A program made the position numbers and the translations under genes. Positions 8,992 through 22,091 of a stretch of DNA of 64,000 nucleotides are shown here, piece after piece; position 1 is the stretch's first letter, and the number at the start of each line of letters is the position of its first letter. The stretch is from Hydrogenophaga sp. PAMC20947 (GTDB taxonomy: Bacteria > Pseudomonadota > Gammaproteobacteria > Burkholderiales > Burkholderiaceae_C): the NCBI RefSeq assembly GCF_004795855.1, contig NZ_CP039252.1:1488001-1552000 (forward strand), in the 5' to 3' direction. Below the pieces are notes generated by a model that had not been told where the DNA came from, ran no database searches, and saw nothing but the letters and a program-made list of their open reading frames with translations.

Positions 8992-9489
8992 CTAACCGGG
9001 CTGACTCGCCAAACGCGCGAAAGCGTCCACAACCGCTGAAGGGGCTTGCACCAGTTCAATCAACACGCCCTCGCCCGCAATCGGGAATTCTTCGTTGGCC
9101 TTGGGGTGCAGAAAGGTGATGTCAAAACCTGCGGCGCCTTTGCGGATGCCCCCCGGTGCGAAGCGAACGCCCTGCGCCGTGAGCCATTCCACCGCCTGCG
9201 GCAGGTCATCGATCCACAGCCCGATATGGTTCAGCGGCGTGGTGTGGACCGCCGGCTTTTTGTCTGGGTCCAGGGGTTGCATCAGATCAACCTCCACCTT
9301 GAACGGCCCCGAGCCCATGGCGCAGATGTCTTCGTCCACGTTTTCCCGCTCACTGCGAAACGTGCCGGTCACCTCCAGCCCGAGCATTTCGACCCACAGC
9401 TTTTGCAGACGCAGTTTATCGGGGCCACCAATGGCCACCTGCTGAATGCCGAGCACCTTAAAAGGGCGTGTTTTGGCAATTGAACTCAT
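8992..9489 (-). CDS. VOC-family (glyoxalase fold) protein, candidate methylmalonyl-CoA epimerase
   Basis: A 165-residue vicinal-oxygen-chelate protein with two beta-alpha-beta-beta-beta repeats. Possible metal ligands by alignment with the family are the Gln pair of [10 protein letters not shown], Glu of VEVDLMQP, His of [12 protein letters not shown] and Glu of VLIELVQAP. The last gene of the propionyl-CoA operon, it overlaps bioB by ATGA. Since the operon otherwise lacks the epimerase that joins propionyl-CoA carboxylase to the mutase, this protein may do that step. The first ligand is Gln where epimerases normally have His, so the function is inference. Confidence 0.75.
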   Translation of the reverse strand: MSSIAKTRPFKVLGIQQVAIGGPDKLRLQKLWVEMLGLEVTGTFRSERENVDEDICAMGSGPFKVEVDLMQPLDPDKKPAVHTTPLNHIGLWIDDLPQAVEWLTAQGVRFAPGGIRKGAAGFDITFLHPKANEEFPIAGEGVLIELVQAPSAVVDAFARLASQPG

Positions 9490-10552
9490 GCGCAGGCCTC
9501 CTGGCTGGTTTGATCGTCGGTTGGGGTGATGCTGACCGTACTGGCCTTCAAACCCAGCTTGTTCAGCAAAGACATGTCGGCGTCGGCGTCCGGGTTGCCT
9601 GTGACCAGTAGCTTGTCGCCGTAGAAAATGGAATTGGCACCGGCGAGAAAACACAAGGCCTGAACCGCCTCACCCAGCTGTTGGCGGCCCGCCGAAAGCC
9701 GCACACGGGCCGTGGGCATGGTGATGCGGGCCACAGCGATCACGGGAACGAAATCCAGCGGATCGATGGGAGGCGCATCGGCGAGCGGCGTACCGGGCAC
9801 GCGAACCAAGCTGTTGATGGGCACCGACTCCGGATAGGGATTCAAATTGGCCAGCTGAGCGATCAGCCCGGCACGGTCCACCGGCGACTCTCCCATGCCC
9901 ACAATGCCGCCGCAACACACGCTGATGCCCGCCTGGCGCACGCTGTTGAGCGTGTCCAGCCTGTCTTGGTACGTCCGGGTGTCCACCACCTGGCCGTAGT
10001 ACTCGGCGGAAGTATCGAGGTTGTGGTTGTAGTAATCAAGGCCAGCGGCCTTGAGTTGCCCGGCATGGTGAGGTTCGAGCATGCCCAGCGTGGCACAGGT
10101 CTGCAGACCCAGACCCTTGACCGCAACAATCAGCTCGGCCACCTTGAGCACATCGCGGTCTTTCGGGGCACGCCAGGCGGCGCCCATGCAAAAACGGGTG
10201 GCGCCTGCGTCTTTGGCGGCCTGTGCCGCTTGTATCACCTCGTCCACTTCCATCAGCTTTTGAGCGGTCACACCAGTGTCGTACTGCGCAGCCTGGGGGC
10301 AATAGCCACAGTTTTCAGGGCACCCCCCGGTCTTCACCGACAGCAACGTTGCCAGCTCGATATCGCCTGCAGGGAAATGCTGGCGGTGCACCAACTGGGC
10401 GCGGTGCATCAGCTCCATGAAAGGCAGATCAAGCAGCACCTGCACATCGGCAACCGACCATGGGCCGGCAGCGGTAACGGTTGACTTCAATGGCCGGTGC
10501 ACGCCAACAGGCTGAATGGACTGGGAAACGGTAGCGGAAACGGCTTCAAGAC

Positions 10553-10556
<4 letters not shown>
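9486..10556 (-). CDS. bioB: Biotin synthase
   Basis: A radical-SAM enzyme of 356 residues that inserts sulfur into dethiobiotin. The SAM cluster motif is seen in [19 protein letters not shown] (CxxxCxxC). Other family blocks are [27 protein letters not shown] and the C-terminal [20 protein letters not shown]. The start is GTG 10556, overlapping the pccA stop as GTGA; the stop overlaps the next ATG as ATGA. It is therefore translationally coupled inside the propionyl-CoA operon, where its product serves the biotin-dependent carboxylase. No other bio gene is visible. Confidence 0.95.
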
Positions 10557-12601
<2,045 letters not shown>

Positions 12602-12652
12602 GGTGATGTCCTTATCTCAAATGATGGAGCGCAATGGTGGTTCTTAAGGGCG

Positions 12653-12729
12653 CCGTGGAGCTGGCTTCGCCAGCCGGGCAGCGCCGCCCCTGAAGGGTTG
12701 GCGCGCGAAGCGCGGCGCAGGGGTGGGCC
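12653..12729 (-). repeat. Intergenic palindromic element, copy 1 (pccB-pccA gap)
   Basis: A 77-bp GC-rich element with several small hairpins, including CTGGC-TTC-GCCAG at 12661-12673. A related 74-bp copy lies at 27006-27079; both run from CCGTGGA to CAGGGGTGGG and both sit directly after a stop codon in a minus-strand operon. A stem base pair differs between the copies but pairing is kept. Confidence 0.65.
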
Positions 12730-12732
12730 AGT

Positions 12733-14265
12733 TCACAGCGGAATATTGCCGTGCTTGCGCCAAGGGTTCTCGATCTTCTTGTCTTTCAGCATCACCAGCG
12801 AGCGGCAGATGCGCTTGCGCGTTTCGTGCGGCAGGATCACGTCGTCGACATAGCCGCGCGCACTGGCCACAAACGGGTTGGCGAAGCGGGCCTTGTATTC
12901 GGCTTCTTTGGCGGCGAGCTTTTCGGGGTTGCCCTTGTCTTCGCGGAAGATGATTTCAACGGCGCCTTTGGCGCCCATCACGGCGATCTCGGCGTTGGGC
13001 CAGGCGAAGTTCACATCGCCGCGCAAGTGCTTGGAGGCCATCACATCGTAGGCGCCGCCATAGGCCTTGCGCGTGATCACGGTGATCTTGGGCACGGTGC
13101 ATTCGGCGTAGGCATAGAGGAGCTTGGCGCCGTGTTTGATGATGCCGCCGAATTCCTGCGAGGTACCGGGCATGAAGCCGGGTACGTCGACAAACGTGAT
13201 CACGGGGATGTTGAAAGCATCGCAAAAACGCACGAAACGTGCGGCCTTGATGCTCGACTTGATGTCCAGGCAACCGGCCAACACCAGCGGCTGGTTGGCC
13301 ACGATGCCAACCGTCTGTCCGTCCATGCGGGCAAAGCCAATCAGAATGTTTTTGGCGTATTCGGGTTGCAGCTCGAAGAAGTCGCCATCGTCCACCGTTT
13401 TGACGATGAGCTCTTTCATGTCGTACGGCTTGTTCGGGTTCTCGGGCACCAGCGTATCGAGGCTGCGCTCCATGCGGTCAATCGGATCGCCGCTGGGCCG
13501 CACGGGCGCTTTCTCGCGGTTGGAGAGTGGCAGGTAGTTGTAGAGCCGGCGCAGCATCAGCAGTGCTTCGACATCGTTTTCAAACGCCAGATCGGCCACA
13601 CCGCTCTTGGTGGTGTGCGTGATGGCGCCGCCCAGCTCTTCGGCTGTCACGCTCTCGTGTGTCACGGTCTTCACCACCTCGGGGCCGGTGACAAACATGT
13701 AGCTGGAATCTTTCACCATGAAGATGAAATCGGTCATGGCAGGTGAATACACCGCGCCACCGGCCGACGGGCCCATGATCATGCTGATCTGCGGCACCAC
13801 GCCGCTGGCCATCACGTTGCGCTGGAACACCTCGGCATAGCCGCCGAGCGAAGCCACGCCTTCCTGGATGCGGGCGCCACCCGAGTCGTTGAGGCCGATC
13901 ACCGGCGCACCAACCTTCATGGCCTGGTCCATCACCTTGCAGATTTTCTCGGCGTGGGCTTCCGAAAGCGCCCCGCCGAAGACCGTGAAGTCCTGGCTGT
14001 AAACGAACACCAGGCGGCCGTTGATCATGCCGTAGCCGGTGACCACGCCATCGCCCGGGATCTTGTTGTCTTGCATACCAAAATCGGTACAGCGGTGCTC
14101 AACAAACATGTCCCACTCTTCGAAGGTTCCTTCGTCAAGCAAAACCTCCAACCGCTCGCGTGCGGTCAGTTTGCCTTTGGCATGCTGCGCATCAATGCGC
14201 TTTTGCCCGCCGCCCATTCGTGCCGCGGCGCGCTTCTTCTCCAGTTGTTCCAGGATGTCTTGCAT
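12733..14265 (-). CDS. pccB: Propionyl-CoA carboxylase beta subunit (carboxyltransferase)
   Basis: A 510-residue carboxyltransferase with the crotonase-like double domain. Seen are [21 protein letters not shown] (N-terminal oxyanion/CoA region), [19 protein letters not shown], and in the C-terminal half [19 protein letters not shown] and [12 protein letters not shown]. The length and sequence fit PccB rather than AccD. It accepts the carboxyl group from biotinylated PccA to make methylmalonyl-CoA. ATG 14265 is followed upstream by a 51-bp gap to meaB. Confidence 0.93.
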   Translation of the reverse strand: MQDILEQLEKKRAAARMGGGQKRIDAQHAKGKLTARERLEVLLDEGTFEEWDMFVEHRCTDFGMQDNKIPGDGVVTGYGMINGRLVFVYSQDFTVFGGALSEAHAEKICKVMDQAMKVGAPVIGLNDSGGARIQEGVASLGGYAEVFQRNVMASGVVPQISMIMGPSAGGAVYSPAMTDFIFMVKDSSYMFVTGPEVVKTVTHESVTAEELGGAITHTTKSGVADLAFENDVEALLMLRRLYNYLPLSNREKAPVRPSGDPIDRMERSLDTLVPENPNKPYDMKELIVKTVDDGDFFELQPEYAKNILIGFARMDGQTVGIVANQPLVLAGCLDIKSSIKAARFVRFCDAFNIPVITFVDVPGFMPGTSQEFGGIIKHGAKLLYAYAECTVPKITVITRKAYGGAYDVMASKHLRGDVNFAWPNAEIAVMGAKGAVEIIFREDKGNPEKLAAKEAEYKARFANPFVASARGYVDDVILPHETRKRICRSLVMLKDKKIENPWRKHGNIPL

Positions 14266-14316
14266 GGTTATCTCCAGGTAAATCTCGGGTGTCTCAAAAA
14301 AATTGGAAAGAATTCG

Positions 14317-15342
14317 TCAGTCAAACAGGTCGAGCAGCGCTCGGGCAGCGGTCGAAGCCGGCAACTCGCCAGCAAGCACGCTTGCCGTGGTCGCCGTCAG
14401 CCGCTCACGGACCATGGGATGGTCGCGGAAGCGCTGTTTCAATCCGGCATCAATGCGCTCCCACATCCAGGCCTTGGCCTGTTGCTGACGGCGAGCAGGC
14501 AACCTGCCATTGGCCGTCTGCAAGCCACGGTATTGCGTTACAGAGGACCAGAACGTGTCCACGCCCTCGCCCTTCAAGGCGCTGAGCTGGATCACCTGCG
14601 GGTGCCAGAATTTGTCGTCATGGTGCACGTGATCCGGGTTGCCATGCAAACCCAGTAGGCGCAGCGAGGAGCTGATTTGAGCGCGTGCGCGGGTGGCGGC
14701 GTCGGGGTCGATGTCGGCCTTGTTGATCACCACCAGATCGGCCAGCTCCATCACACCTTTCTTGATCGCTTGCAAGTCGTCGCCCGCGTTGGGCAGCTGC
14801 ATGAGCACAAACATGTCGGTCATGTTGGCGACCGCTGTTTCGCTCTGACCCACGCCCACCGTCTCAACAATCACGGTGTCGTAGCCCGCCGCTTCGCAGA
14901 CCAGCGTGGCCTCACGCGTCTTCTCGGCCACGCCACCCAGCGTGCCACTGCTCGGACTGGGCCGGATGTAGGCCTGCTCCTTGACGCTCAGGTGTTCCAT
15001 GCGCGTTTTGTCGCCAAGGATGGAGCCACCCGACACAGTCGACGAAGGGTCGATGGTCAACACCGCGACACGGTGGCCTTGCGCGATCAGGTAGAGACCC
15101 AGCGCTTCGATGAATGTGCTCTTGCCCACACCCGGCACACCGCTGATGCCCAGGCGAAAACTCCTGCCTGTGTGCGGCAACAAAGCGGTGAGCAGCGCAT
15201 CACCCTGCGCGCGGTGGTCGGTGCGGGTGGACTCCAGCAGCGTGATCGCCTTGGCCATGGCGCGGCGCTGCGCCATCGGCGCGCCACTCACAATGCCATC
15301 CAGCAGGGCTGGGCGTGGCCCAGACTCAATCGTTTCTGTCAT
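14317..15342 (-). CDS. meaB: Methylmalonyl-CoA mutase-associated GTPase MeaB
   Basis: A P-loop GTPase chaperone (341 residues) that guards B12 loading and prevents inactivation of methylmalonyl-CoA mutase; formerly annotated ArgK/LAO ATPase. Walker A GISGVPGVGKSTFIEALG, switch region TVSGGSILGDKTRMEHL, IVETVGVGQSE and the base motif VINKADID are all present. ATG 15342 is preferred; a TTG at 15357 would add five residues. It lies between mcm and pccB, as expected for a functional partner. Confidence 0.93.
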   Translation of the reverse strand: MTETIESGPRPALLDGIVSGAPMAQRRAMAKAITLLESTRTDHRAQGDALLTALLPHTGRSFRLGISGVPGVGKSTFIEALGLYLIAQGHRVAVLTIDPSSTVSGGSILGDKTRMEHLSVKEQAYIRPSPSSGTLGGVAEKTREATLVCEAAGYDTVIVETVGVGQSETAVANMTDMFVLMQLPNAGDDLQAIKKGVMELADLVVINKADIDPDAATRARAQISSSLRLLGLHGNPDHVHHDDKFWHPQVIQLSALKGEGVDTFWSSVTQYRGLQTANGRLPARRQQQAKAWMWERIDAGLKQRFRDHPMVRERLTATTASVLAGELPASTAARALLDLFD

Positions 15343-15397
15343 CACCGTCACCAACAATGCATGCTTGATTTGAGTGCCGCGCCCTTGAGGGCGTGGC

Positions 15398-17554
<2,157 letters not shown>

Positions 17555-17589
17555 GACAGTGCGTGGGTTGGAGGCGACAAGATCGGAGC

Positions 17590-17645
17590 GTATTTTATAT
17601 CATTCATAATTATTGATGCAAAATATTCCTCCCGGCTTACAATCT
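17590..17645. promoter_or_regulatory. Divergent mcm / gntR control region
   Basis: A markedly AT-rich patch in GC-rich surroundings, between the divergent mcm and GntR genes. It holds an imperfect inverted repeat at 17599-17617 with a perfect ATAATTAT core. Toward GntR there is a possible promoter, TTGATG (17613-17618) with TACAAT (17638-17643), spacing 19. The repeat is the likely operator for the adjacent regulator (inference). Confidence 0.45.
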
Positions 17646-17688
17646 CACCCTGACTATCCAGGCGCTACGCCACTCTAAGACTTCTTTC

Positions 17689-18324
17689 ATGTCCGTCCTC
17701 TCGCTCGCTCCACGCGCCCTGTACGAAGAAGTTGCCGAATTGCTTCGGCAGCGCATATTCAGCCGCGAGCTGGAGCCCGGCAGCTGGATCGACGAGCTCA
17801 AGATCGCCGAGGAATACGGTATCAGCCGTACCCCCTTGCGGGAAGCCTTAAAAGTCCTCGCGGCCGAAGGCCTGGTGACCATGAAGGTCCGGCGGGGGGC
17901 CTACGTGACCGAAGTGTCCGACAAAGACCTGACCGATGTCTACCACCTGCTGGCGCTGCTGGAGTCTGACGCGGCAGGCGTGGTGGCGCAACGGGCCAGC
18001 GACGTCGAGCTCACCGAACTGCAAACCATCCACGCCGAGCTGGAAGGGGCTATCGGTCAGCGCGATCTGTTTTTTGCCATCAATGAACGCTTCCACATGC
18101 GTTTGCTGGAAATCGCCGACAACCGTTGGCGCATGCAAATGGTCACCGATCTGCGCAAGGTCATGAAGCTCAACCGCCACAATTCACTCCTCAAGACCGG
18201 GCGGATTGATGACTCCCTGAGCGAGCACCGCGCCGTGATGGCAGCGCTGCTGGCCCGCGAGGGCGAACTCGCCATGCAGCGCATGCAAGAACACTTCCAC
18301 AACGGCCTGGAAGCCGCGACCTGA
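17689..18324 (+). CDS. GntR-family regulator (FCD domain) of the propionyl-CoA operon
   Basis: A 211-residue regulator. The winged helix-turn-helix (residues ~8-75) shows LELEPGSWIDELKIAEEYG-type GntR sequence with GISRTPLREALKVLAAEGL as recognition region. The FCD effector domain follows, with Asp/His metal-type positions in VYHLLALLESDAAG, NERFHMRLLEIADN and SEHRAVMAALLARE. It is divergent from mcm with 134 bp between, so it most likely controls that operon in response to an acyl-CoA or organic acid of the pathway (inference). Confidence 0.85.
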   Translation: MSVLSLAPRALYEEVAELLRQRIFSRELEPGSWIDELKIAEEYGISRTPLREALKVLAAEGLVTMKVRRGAYVTEVSDKDLTDVYHLLALLESDAAGVVAQRASDVELTELQTIHAELEGAIGQRDLFFAINERFHMRLLEIADNRWRMQMVTDLRKVMKLNRHNSLLKTGRIDDSLSEHRAVMAALLAREGELAMQRMQEHFHNGLEAAT

Positions 18325-18757
18325 CCCCCCGCCCCACAATGGCGCGATCCCAGCGCCCGGCTCTTTTGCTGCGCTGCACCAAAACCGATCATTGACCGCA
18401 CCGCTTTGGCTCCCAGGGACCCAGGCCGCCGTCCACAGCCACGTCTGTCCCCTGAGAAATTCGACATCCAGCCCTGGCACGAAGCATGCTTAGGTAATGA
18501 TGTCAGGCCAACGGCGGCCCGATCGGCGGATGAGCAGCTGGCTGCTCACCAACACATTTTCATGGACAACGGCGTCCATTCCAGCCTTGCTTTCATTCGT
18601 GCGAGCCCGGCAAGGAATGGGCGCCGTTTCTGTTTTTGAAGCATCCGATTGATCCGCCCTGGCCTGACAAGACTGCCCGCCGACAAACCCTGTCCGGCGT
18701 CCACAACCGCACCCAATACCCCAGGGTGCACGCCTTGAGCAACGAGAGGTAATCAAC
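18325..18757. other. 433-bp non-coding stretch between gntR and the FNT gene
   Basis: No credible gene. It holds a candidate sigma-54 promoter with NtrC-like half-sites (see 18375-18490) and a perfect inverted repeat TGAGCAGC / GCTGCTCA (18531-18538 and 18541-18548) in the resulting leader. On the minus strand, about 18405-18475 can be read as a short SDR C-terminal-like piece (GTDVAVDGGLGPW), perhaps the trace of a deleted gene. Confidence 0.6.
18375..18490 (+). promoter_or_regulatory. Candidate sigma-54 promoter with upstream NtrC-like site
   Basis: CTGGCACGAAGCATGCT at 18474-18490 matches the -24/-12 consensus (TGGCACG-N4-TTGCW) at all but one base and keeps the GG-N10-GC spacing. About 95 bp upstream is TGCACCAAAA (18375-18384), one half of a classical NtrC site, and a second imperfect GCACC-N5-GGCTC at ~18398-18412. 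It points toward the FNT-cyanase-kinase genes and would fit nitrogen-limited expression. Leader length to the FNT start is about 255 nt. Confidence 0.5.
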
Positions 18758-19567
18758 ATGGCCTACCTGGTACCGTCCGAATTCGTCACCAAAATGGTGG
18801 ACGCTGGAGAAGCCAAGATCTTCATGTCCACCCGCGACACATTGATCCGCGCATTCATGGCCGGCGCTATTTTGGCGCTGGCCGCGGCATTCGCCATCAC
18901 CATCAACGTACAGACCGGACAGCCTTTGGCGGGCGCCATCCTGTTTCCCGTCGGGTTCTGCCTGCTGTACCTGCTGGGCTTCGATCTGCTGACCGGCGTG
19001 ATGACACTGTGCCCCCTGGCGCTGATCGACAAGCGGCCAGGCGTCACCCTCAACGGCGTGCTGCGCAACTGGGGCCTGGTGTTTGTCGGCAACTTCGCCG
19101 GCGCATTCCTGGTTGCCATCATGATGGCCATCATCTTCACGTTCGGATTCTCCACCGAGCCCAATGCGGTCGGCCAAGCCATTGGCCACATCGGTGAAGG
19201 CCGCACCGTGGGCTACGCCGCACACGGCGCCTCGGGCATGTTGACGCTGTTCATTCGCGGCGTGCTGTGCAACTGGATGGTGTCGACAGGCGTCGTGGGC
19301 GCCATGGTCTCGACCAACGTCTCGGGCAAGGTCATTGCCATGTGGATGCCCATCATGCTGTTTTTCTACATGGGCTTTGAGCACTCCATCGTCAACATGT
19401 TCCTGTTCCCCTCCGGGCTGCTCCTGGGTGGCAATTTCTCCATCTACGATTACCTGATCTGGAACGAGATCCCGACTGTGCTCGGCAACCTGGTCGGCGG
19501 CCTGGCCTTTGTGGGCCTGACGCTGTACTCCACGCATGTGCGCACCGCACCCAAGCGCACGGCCTGA
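18758..19567 (+). CDS. Formate/nitrite transporter family (FNT) channel
   Basis: A 269-residue integral membrane protein with the six-helix FNT fold (FocA/NirC). The pore His lies in MGFEHSIVNMFLFPSGLLLG, and the omega-loop-like LYLLGFDLLTGVMTLCPLAL precedes helix 3. FNT proteins conduct small monovalent anions (formate, nitrite, hydrosulfide). Here it is followed 113 bp later by cyanase, so nitrite or cyanate is a plausible substrate (inference). ATG 18758 has a GAGAGG Shine-Dalgarno. First gene of the presumed FNT-cynS-phosphatase/kinase operon. Confidence 0.92.
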   Translation: MAYLVPSEFVTKMVDAGEAKIFMSTRDTLIRAFMAGAILALAAAFAITINVQTGQPLAGAILFPVGFCLLYLLGFDLLTGVMTLCPLALIDKRPGVTLNGVLRNWGLVFVGNFAGAFLVAIMMAIIFTFGFSTEPNAVGQAIGHIGEGRTVGYAAHGASGMLTLFIRGVLCNWMVSTGVVGAMVSTNVSGKVIAMWMPIMLFFYMGFEHSIVNMFLFPSGLLLGGNFSIYDYLIWNEIPTVLGNLVGGLAFVGLTLYSTHVRTAPKRTA

Positions 19568-19679
19568 TTTCAGCCCCTCGGCCACAGCGAACACGCGTTC
19601 GCTGTGGTTTTAGGGAGGCGCTGTCCCCGGCGCCCAACTGCAACACCCCATCACATTTGAACCACCCGGGAGTCAACGT

Positions 19680-20123
19680 ATGAACCGCAACGACGTCACC
19701 GAAATGATCATCGGCGCCAAGATCACCAAAGGCCTCAAATGGGAGGCTGTGGCCGCCGAGCTGGGCCTGTCCAAAGAATGGGTCACCGCAGCCTGCCTTG
19801 GCCAAATGACGTTCAACAAAGCCCAGGCCGACACCGTTGGCCAGTTTTTCGACCTGCCCAAGGAGGCCATTGCGTGGCTGCAGGTCGTGCCCAGCAAAGG
19901 CTCGGTGCCCACAGCTGTCCCGACCGACCCATTGATCTACCGGCTCTACGAACTGGTACAGGTCTACGGCACCACCTTCAAAGAGCTCATTCACGAAGAA
20001 TTCGGCGACGGCATCATGTCAGCGATCGATTTCAAAATGAAGCTTGTGCGGGAGTCAGATCCTGCAGGGGATCGCGTCAACATCGCCATGTCAGGCAAAT
20101 TTCTGCCCTACAAGAGCTACTGA
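19680..20123 (+). CDS. cynS: Cyanate hydratase (cyanase)
   Basis: A 147-residue cyanase, which decomposes cyanate with bicarbonate to ammonia and CO2. All three catalytic residues are present: Arg88 and Glu91 in IYRLYELVQVYG and Ser114 in GIMSAIDFKM, at a constant offset of 8 from Arg96, Glu99 and Ser122 of the E. coli enzyme. The N-terminal helical DNA-binding-like domain is complete, and the end GKFLPYKSY is family-typical. No carbonic anhydrase (cynT) or CynR regulator is adjacent; instead an FNT channel precedes it and a phosphatase/kinase follows 41 bp later. Confidence 0.96.
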   Translation: MNRNDVTEMIIGAKITKGLKWEAVAAELGLSKEWVTAACLGQMTFNKAQADTVGQFFDLPKEAIAWLQVVPSKGSVPTAVPTDPLIYRLYELVQVYGTTFKELIHEEFGDGIMSAIDFKMKLVRESDPAGDRVNIAMSGKFLPYKSY

Positions 20124-20164
20124 GTGCAGCCTGCCTGCTTCGGCCCAACCCACCGCACAGTGCC

Positions 20165-21901
20165 ATGTCTGGCAAGTTAACCATCTCCATCGGTCAGCAC
20201 TCGGACAAAGGCCGCAAGGAAGTCAATCAAGACTTTCATGGGGCGCTCGTTCCCGTTGAGCCTCTGCTGAGCGCCAAGGGCGTGGCCATCGCGCTGGCCG
20301 ACGGCATCAGCAGCAGCGCGGTCAGCCAGGAAGCGAGCGAAGCCGCCGTGCGCAGTTTCCTCGAAGACTATTACTGCACCTCAGACGCCTGGAGCGTGAA
20401 ACGCTCCGGGCAAAGGGTGCTTGGTGCCAGCAACGCCTGGTTGCATGGTCAGACGCAGCGCAGCCCGCACCGCAACGACCAGGAACGTGGCTACGTGTGC
20501 ACCTTCAGCGCCATGGTGATCAAGTCCACCACAGCACACCTCTTCCACGTGGGCGACAGCCGCATCTTGCGGCTGCATCCCAAAGCGCTGGAGCAACTCA
20601 CCGAAGACCATCGGGTGCGGATCTCTTCACAGCAGAGCTACCTCGCCAGGGCCCTGGGCGCACAATCCACGGTGGATATCGACTACCTGGCCCTGCCGCT
20701 CACACAGGGTGAGGTGTATGTGCTGGCCACCGACGGTGTGCACGAACATGTCGATGCCGCGCTGATCCATGCCACGCTTCAGGCCCACCCCGACGACCTG
20801 GACGCCGCCGCTCGCTCCCTTGTGGAGGCTGCGCTTGAACGCGGCAGCCAGGACAACCTCACTGTTCAGCTGGTGCGCATCGATGCCCTGCCCGCCCACG
20901 ACATCACCGAGACTTCGCAGCGGCGCGCCGCGCTCGCTTTGCCGCCTTTGCTGACGGCTCGGGAGCAATTTGATGGATACCGCATCGTGCGCGAGCTGCA
21001 CGCCTCCAGCCGCAGCCACATCTACCTCGCCATCGATGAGGCCTCTGGCCAGCAGGTGGCGCTGAAAATTCCCTCGGTGGACCAGCACGCCGACCCGGCC
21101 TGTCTCGAGCGCTTCTTGATGGAAGAATGGATTGCGAGGCGGATCGACAGCCCCCATGTGCTCAAACCCTGTGCACCGACCCGGACGCGGCAATACCTTT
21201 ATGTGGTCATGGAGTACGTCGAAGGCCAGACTCTGGCGCAATGGATGCAAGACAACCCCAAACCCGACCTGCCCACCGTGCGCCGCATCGTTGAGCAAAT
21301 CGGCCGAGGTCTCCAGGCCTTTCACCGCATGGACATGCTGCACCAGGACCTGCGTCCGGCCAACATCATGATTGACGCCACTGCCACCGTAAAGATCATC
21401 GATTTTGGATCCACCCGCGTCGCCGGCCTCGCAGAAGCAACCGCACCCCTGCAGGAAGAGCCTTTGCTGGGAACCGCCCAGTACACCGCGCCCGAGTATT
21501 TCCTTGGCGAGAGCGGCAGCGCCCGCTCTGACCTGTTTTCGCTGGGCGTCATCACTTACCAGATGCTCACCAGTCGCTTGCCTTATGGCAGCGCGGTCGC
21601 CGCCACACGCACCCCGGCCAATCAGCGCCGACTGGTCTTTGATTCAACGCTCGCCAGCGCAAGGCCTTTACCCGTCTGGGTCGATGGCGCACTGCGCAAA
21701 GCGCTGCACCCCGATCCCTGGAAACGCCACGAAGACGTGGCCGAATTTGTCTACGATCTGCAGCACCCCAACAGCGACTTCCTGCACCGGCAGAGCCCTC
21801 CGCTGATTGAGCGCCACCCGCTCGCATTCTGGAAAGCGTTGTCTTTTCTGCTGCTGATCGCCGTGATGTCGCTGGCGTATCGCTTGGCGCAGACGCCCTG
21901 A
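20165..21901 (+). CDS. Bifunctional PP2C-type phosphatase / Ser-Thr protein kinase, tail-anchored
   Basis: A 578-residue fusion. Residues 1-~245 are a PP2C phosphatase with its metal-binding Asp motifs (KEVNQDF, ALADGISSS, FHVGDSRILRL, ATDGVHEHV, DNLTVQLV). Residues ~270-535 form a Hanks-type kinase with VALKIP (ATP lysine), HQDLRPANIMI (catalytic loop), DFGSTR and TAPEYF; the glycine-rich loop is degenerate. A hydrophobic C-terminal helix (ALSFLLLIAVMSLAYRL) anchors it in the membrane. Such fused enzymes are found beside nitrate/nitrite transport genes in other proteobacteria. Position behind FNT and cyanase suggests it modifies the transporter or a nitrogen protein (inference). Confidence 0.93.
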   Translation: MSGKLTISIGQHSDKGRKEVNQDFHGALVPVEPLLSAKGVAIALADGISSSAVSQEASEAAVRSFLEDYYCTSDAWSVKRSGQRVLGASNAWLHGQTQRSPHRNDQERGYVCTFSAMVIKSTTAHLFHVGDSRILRLHPKALEQLTEDHRVRISSQQSYLARALGAQSTVDIDYLALPLTQGEVYVLATDGVHEHVDAALIHATLQAHPDDLDAAARSLVEAALERGSQDNLTVQLVRIDALPAHDITETSQRRAALALPPLLTAREQFDGYRIVRELHASSRSHIYLAIDEASGQQVALKIPSVDQHADPACLERFLMEEWIARRIDSPHVLKPCAPTRTRQYLYVVMEYVEGQTLAQWMQDNPKPDLPTVRRIVEQIGRGLQAFHRMDMLHQDLRPANIMIDATATVKIIDFGSTRVAGLAEATAPLQEEPLLGTAQYTAPEYFLGESGSARSDLFSLGVITYQMLTSRLPYGSAVAATRTPANQRRLVFDSTLASARPLPVWVDGALRKALHPDPWKRHEDVAEFVYDLQHPNSDFLHRQSPPLIERHPLAFWKALSFLLLIAVMSLAYRLAQTP

Positions 21902-22091
21902 AACCACCAAAGCACCCACCCTTGGCGCAGAGAGCAGCTCAGACGCCTCCATGCTTGAAAAACTGGCGATGGGTCAAGTTCACGACCCTATCTGCGCTCG
22001 GCCCTGAAACTCGCTGTTAAATTCAAGGCAGATACCCGCTGGGGAGTGCAAAGGGCACACCAGGCCCACCCTTCACAACAAAATCTCCCAT

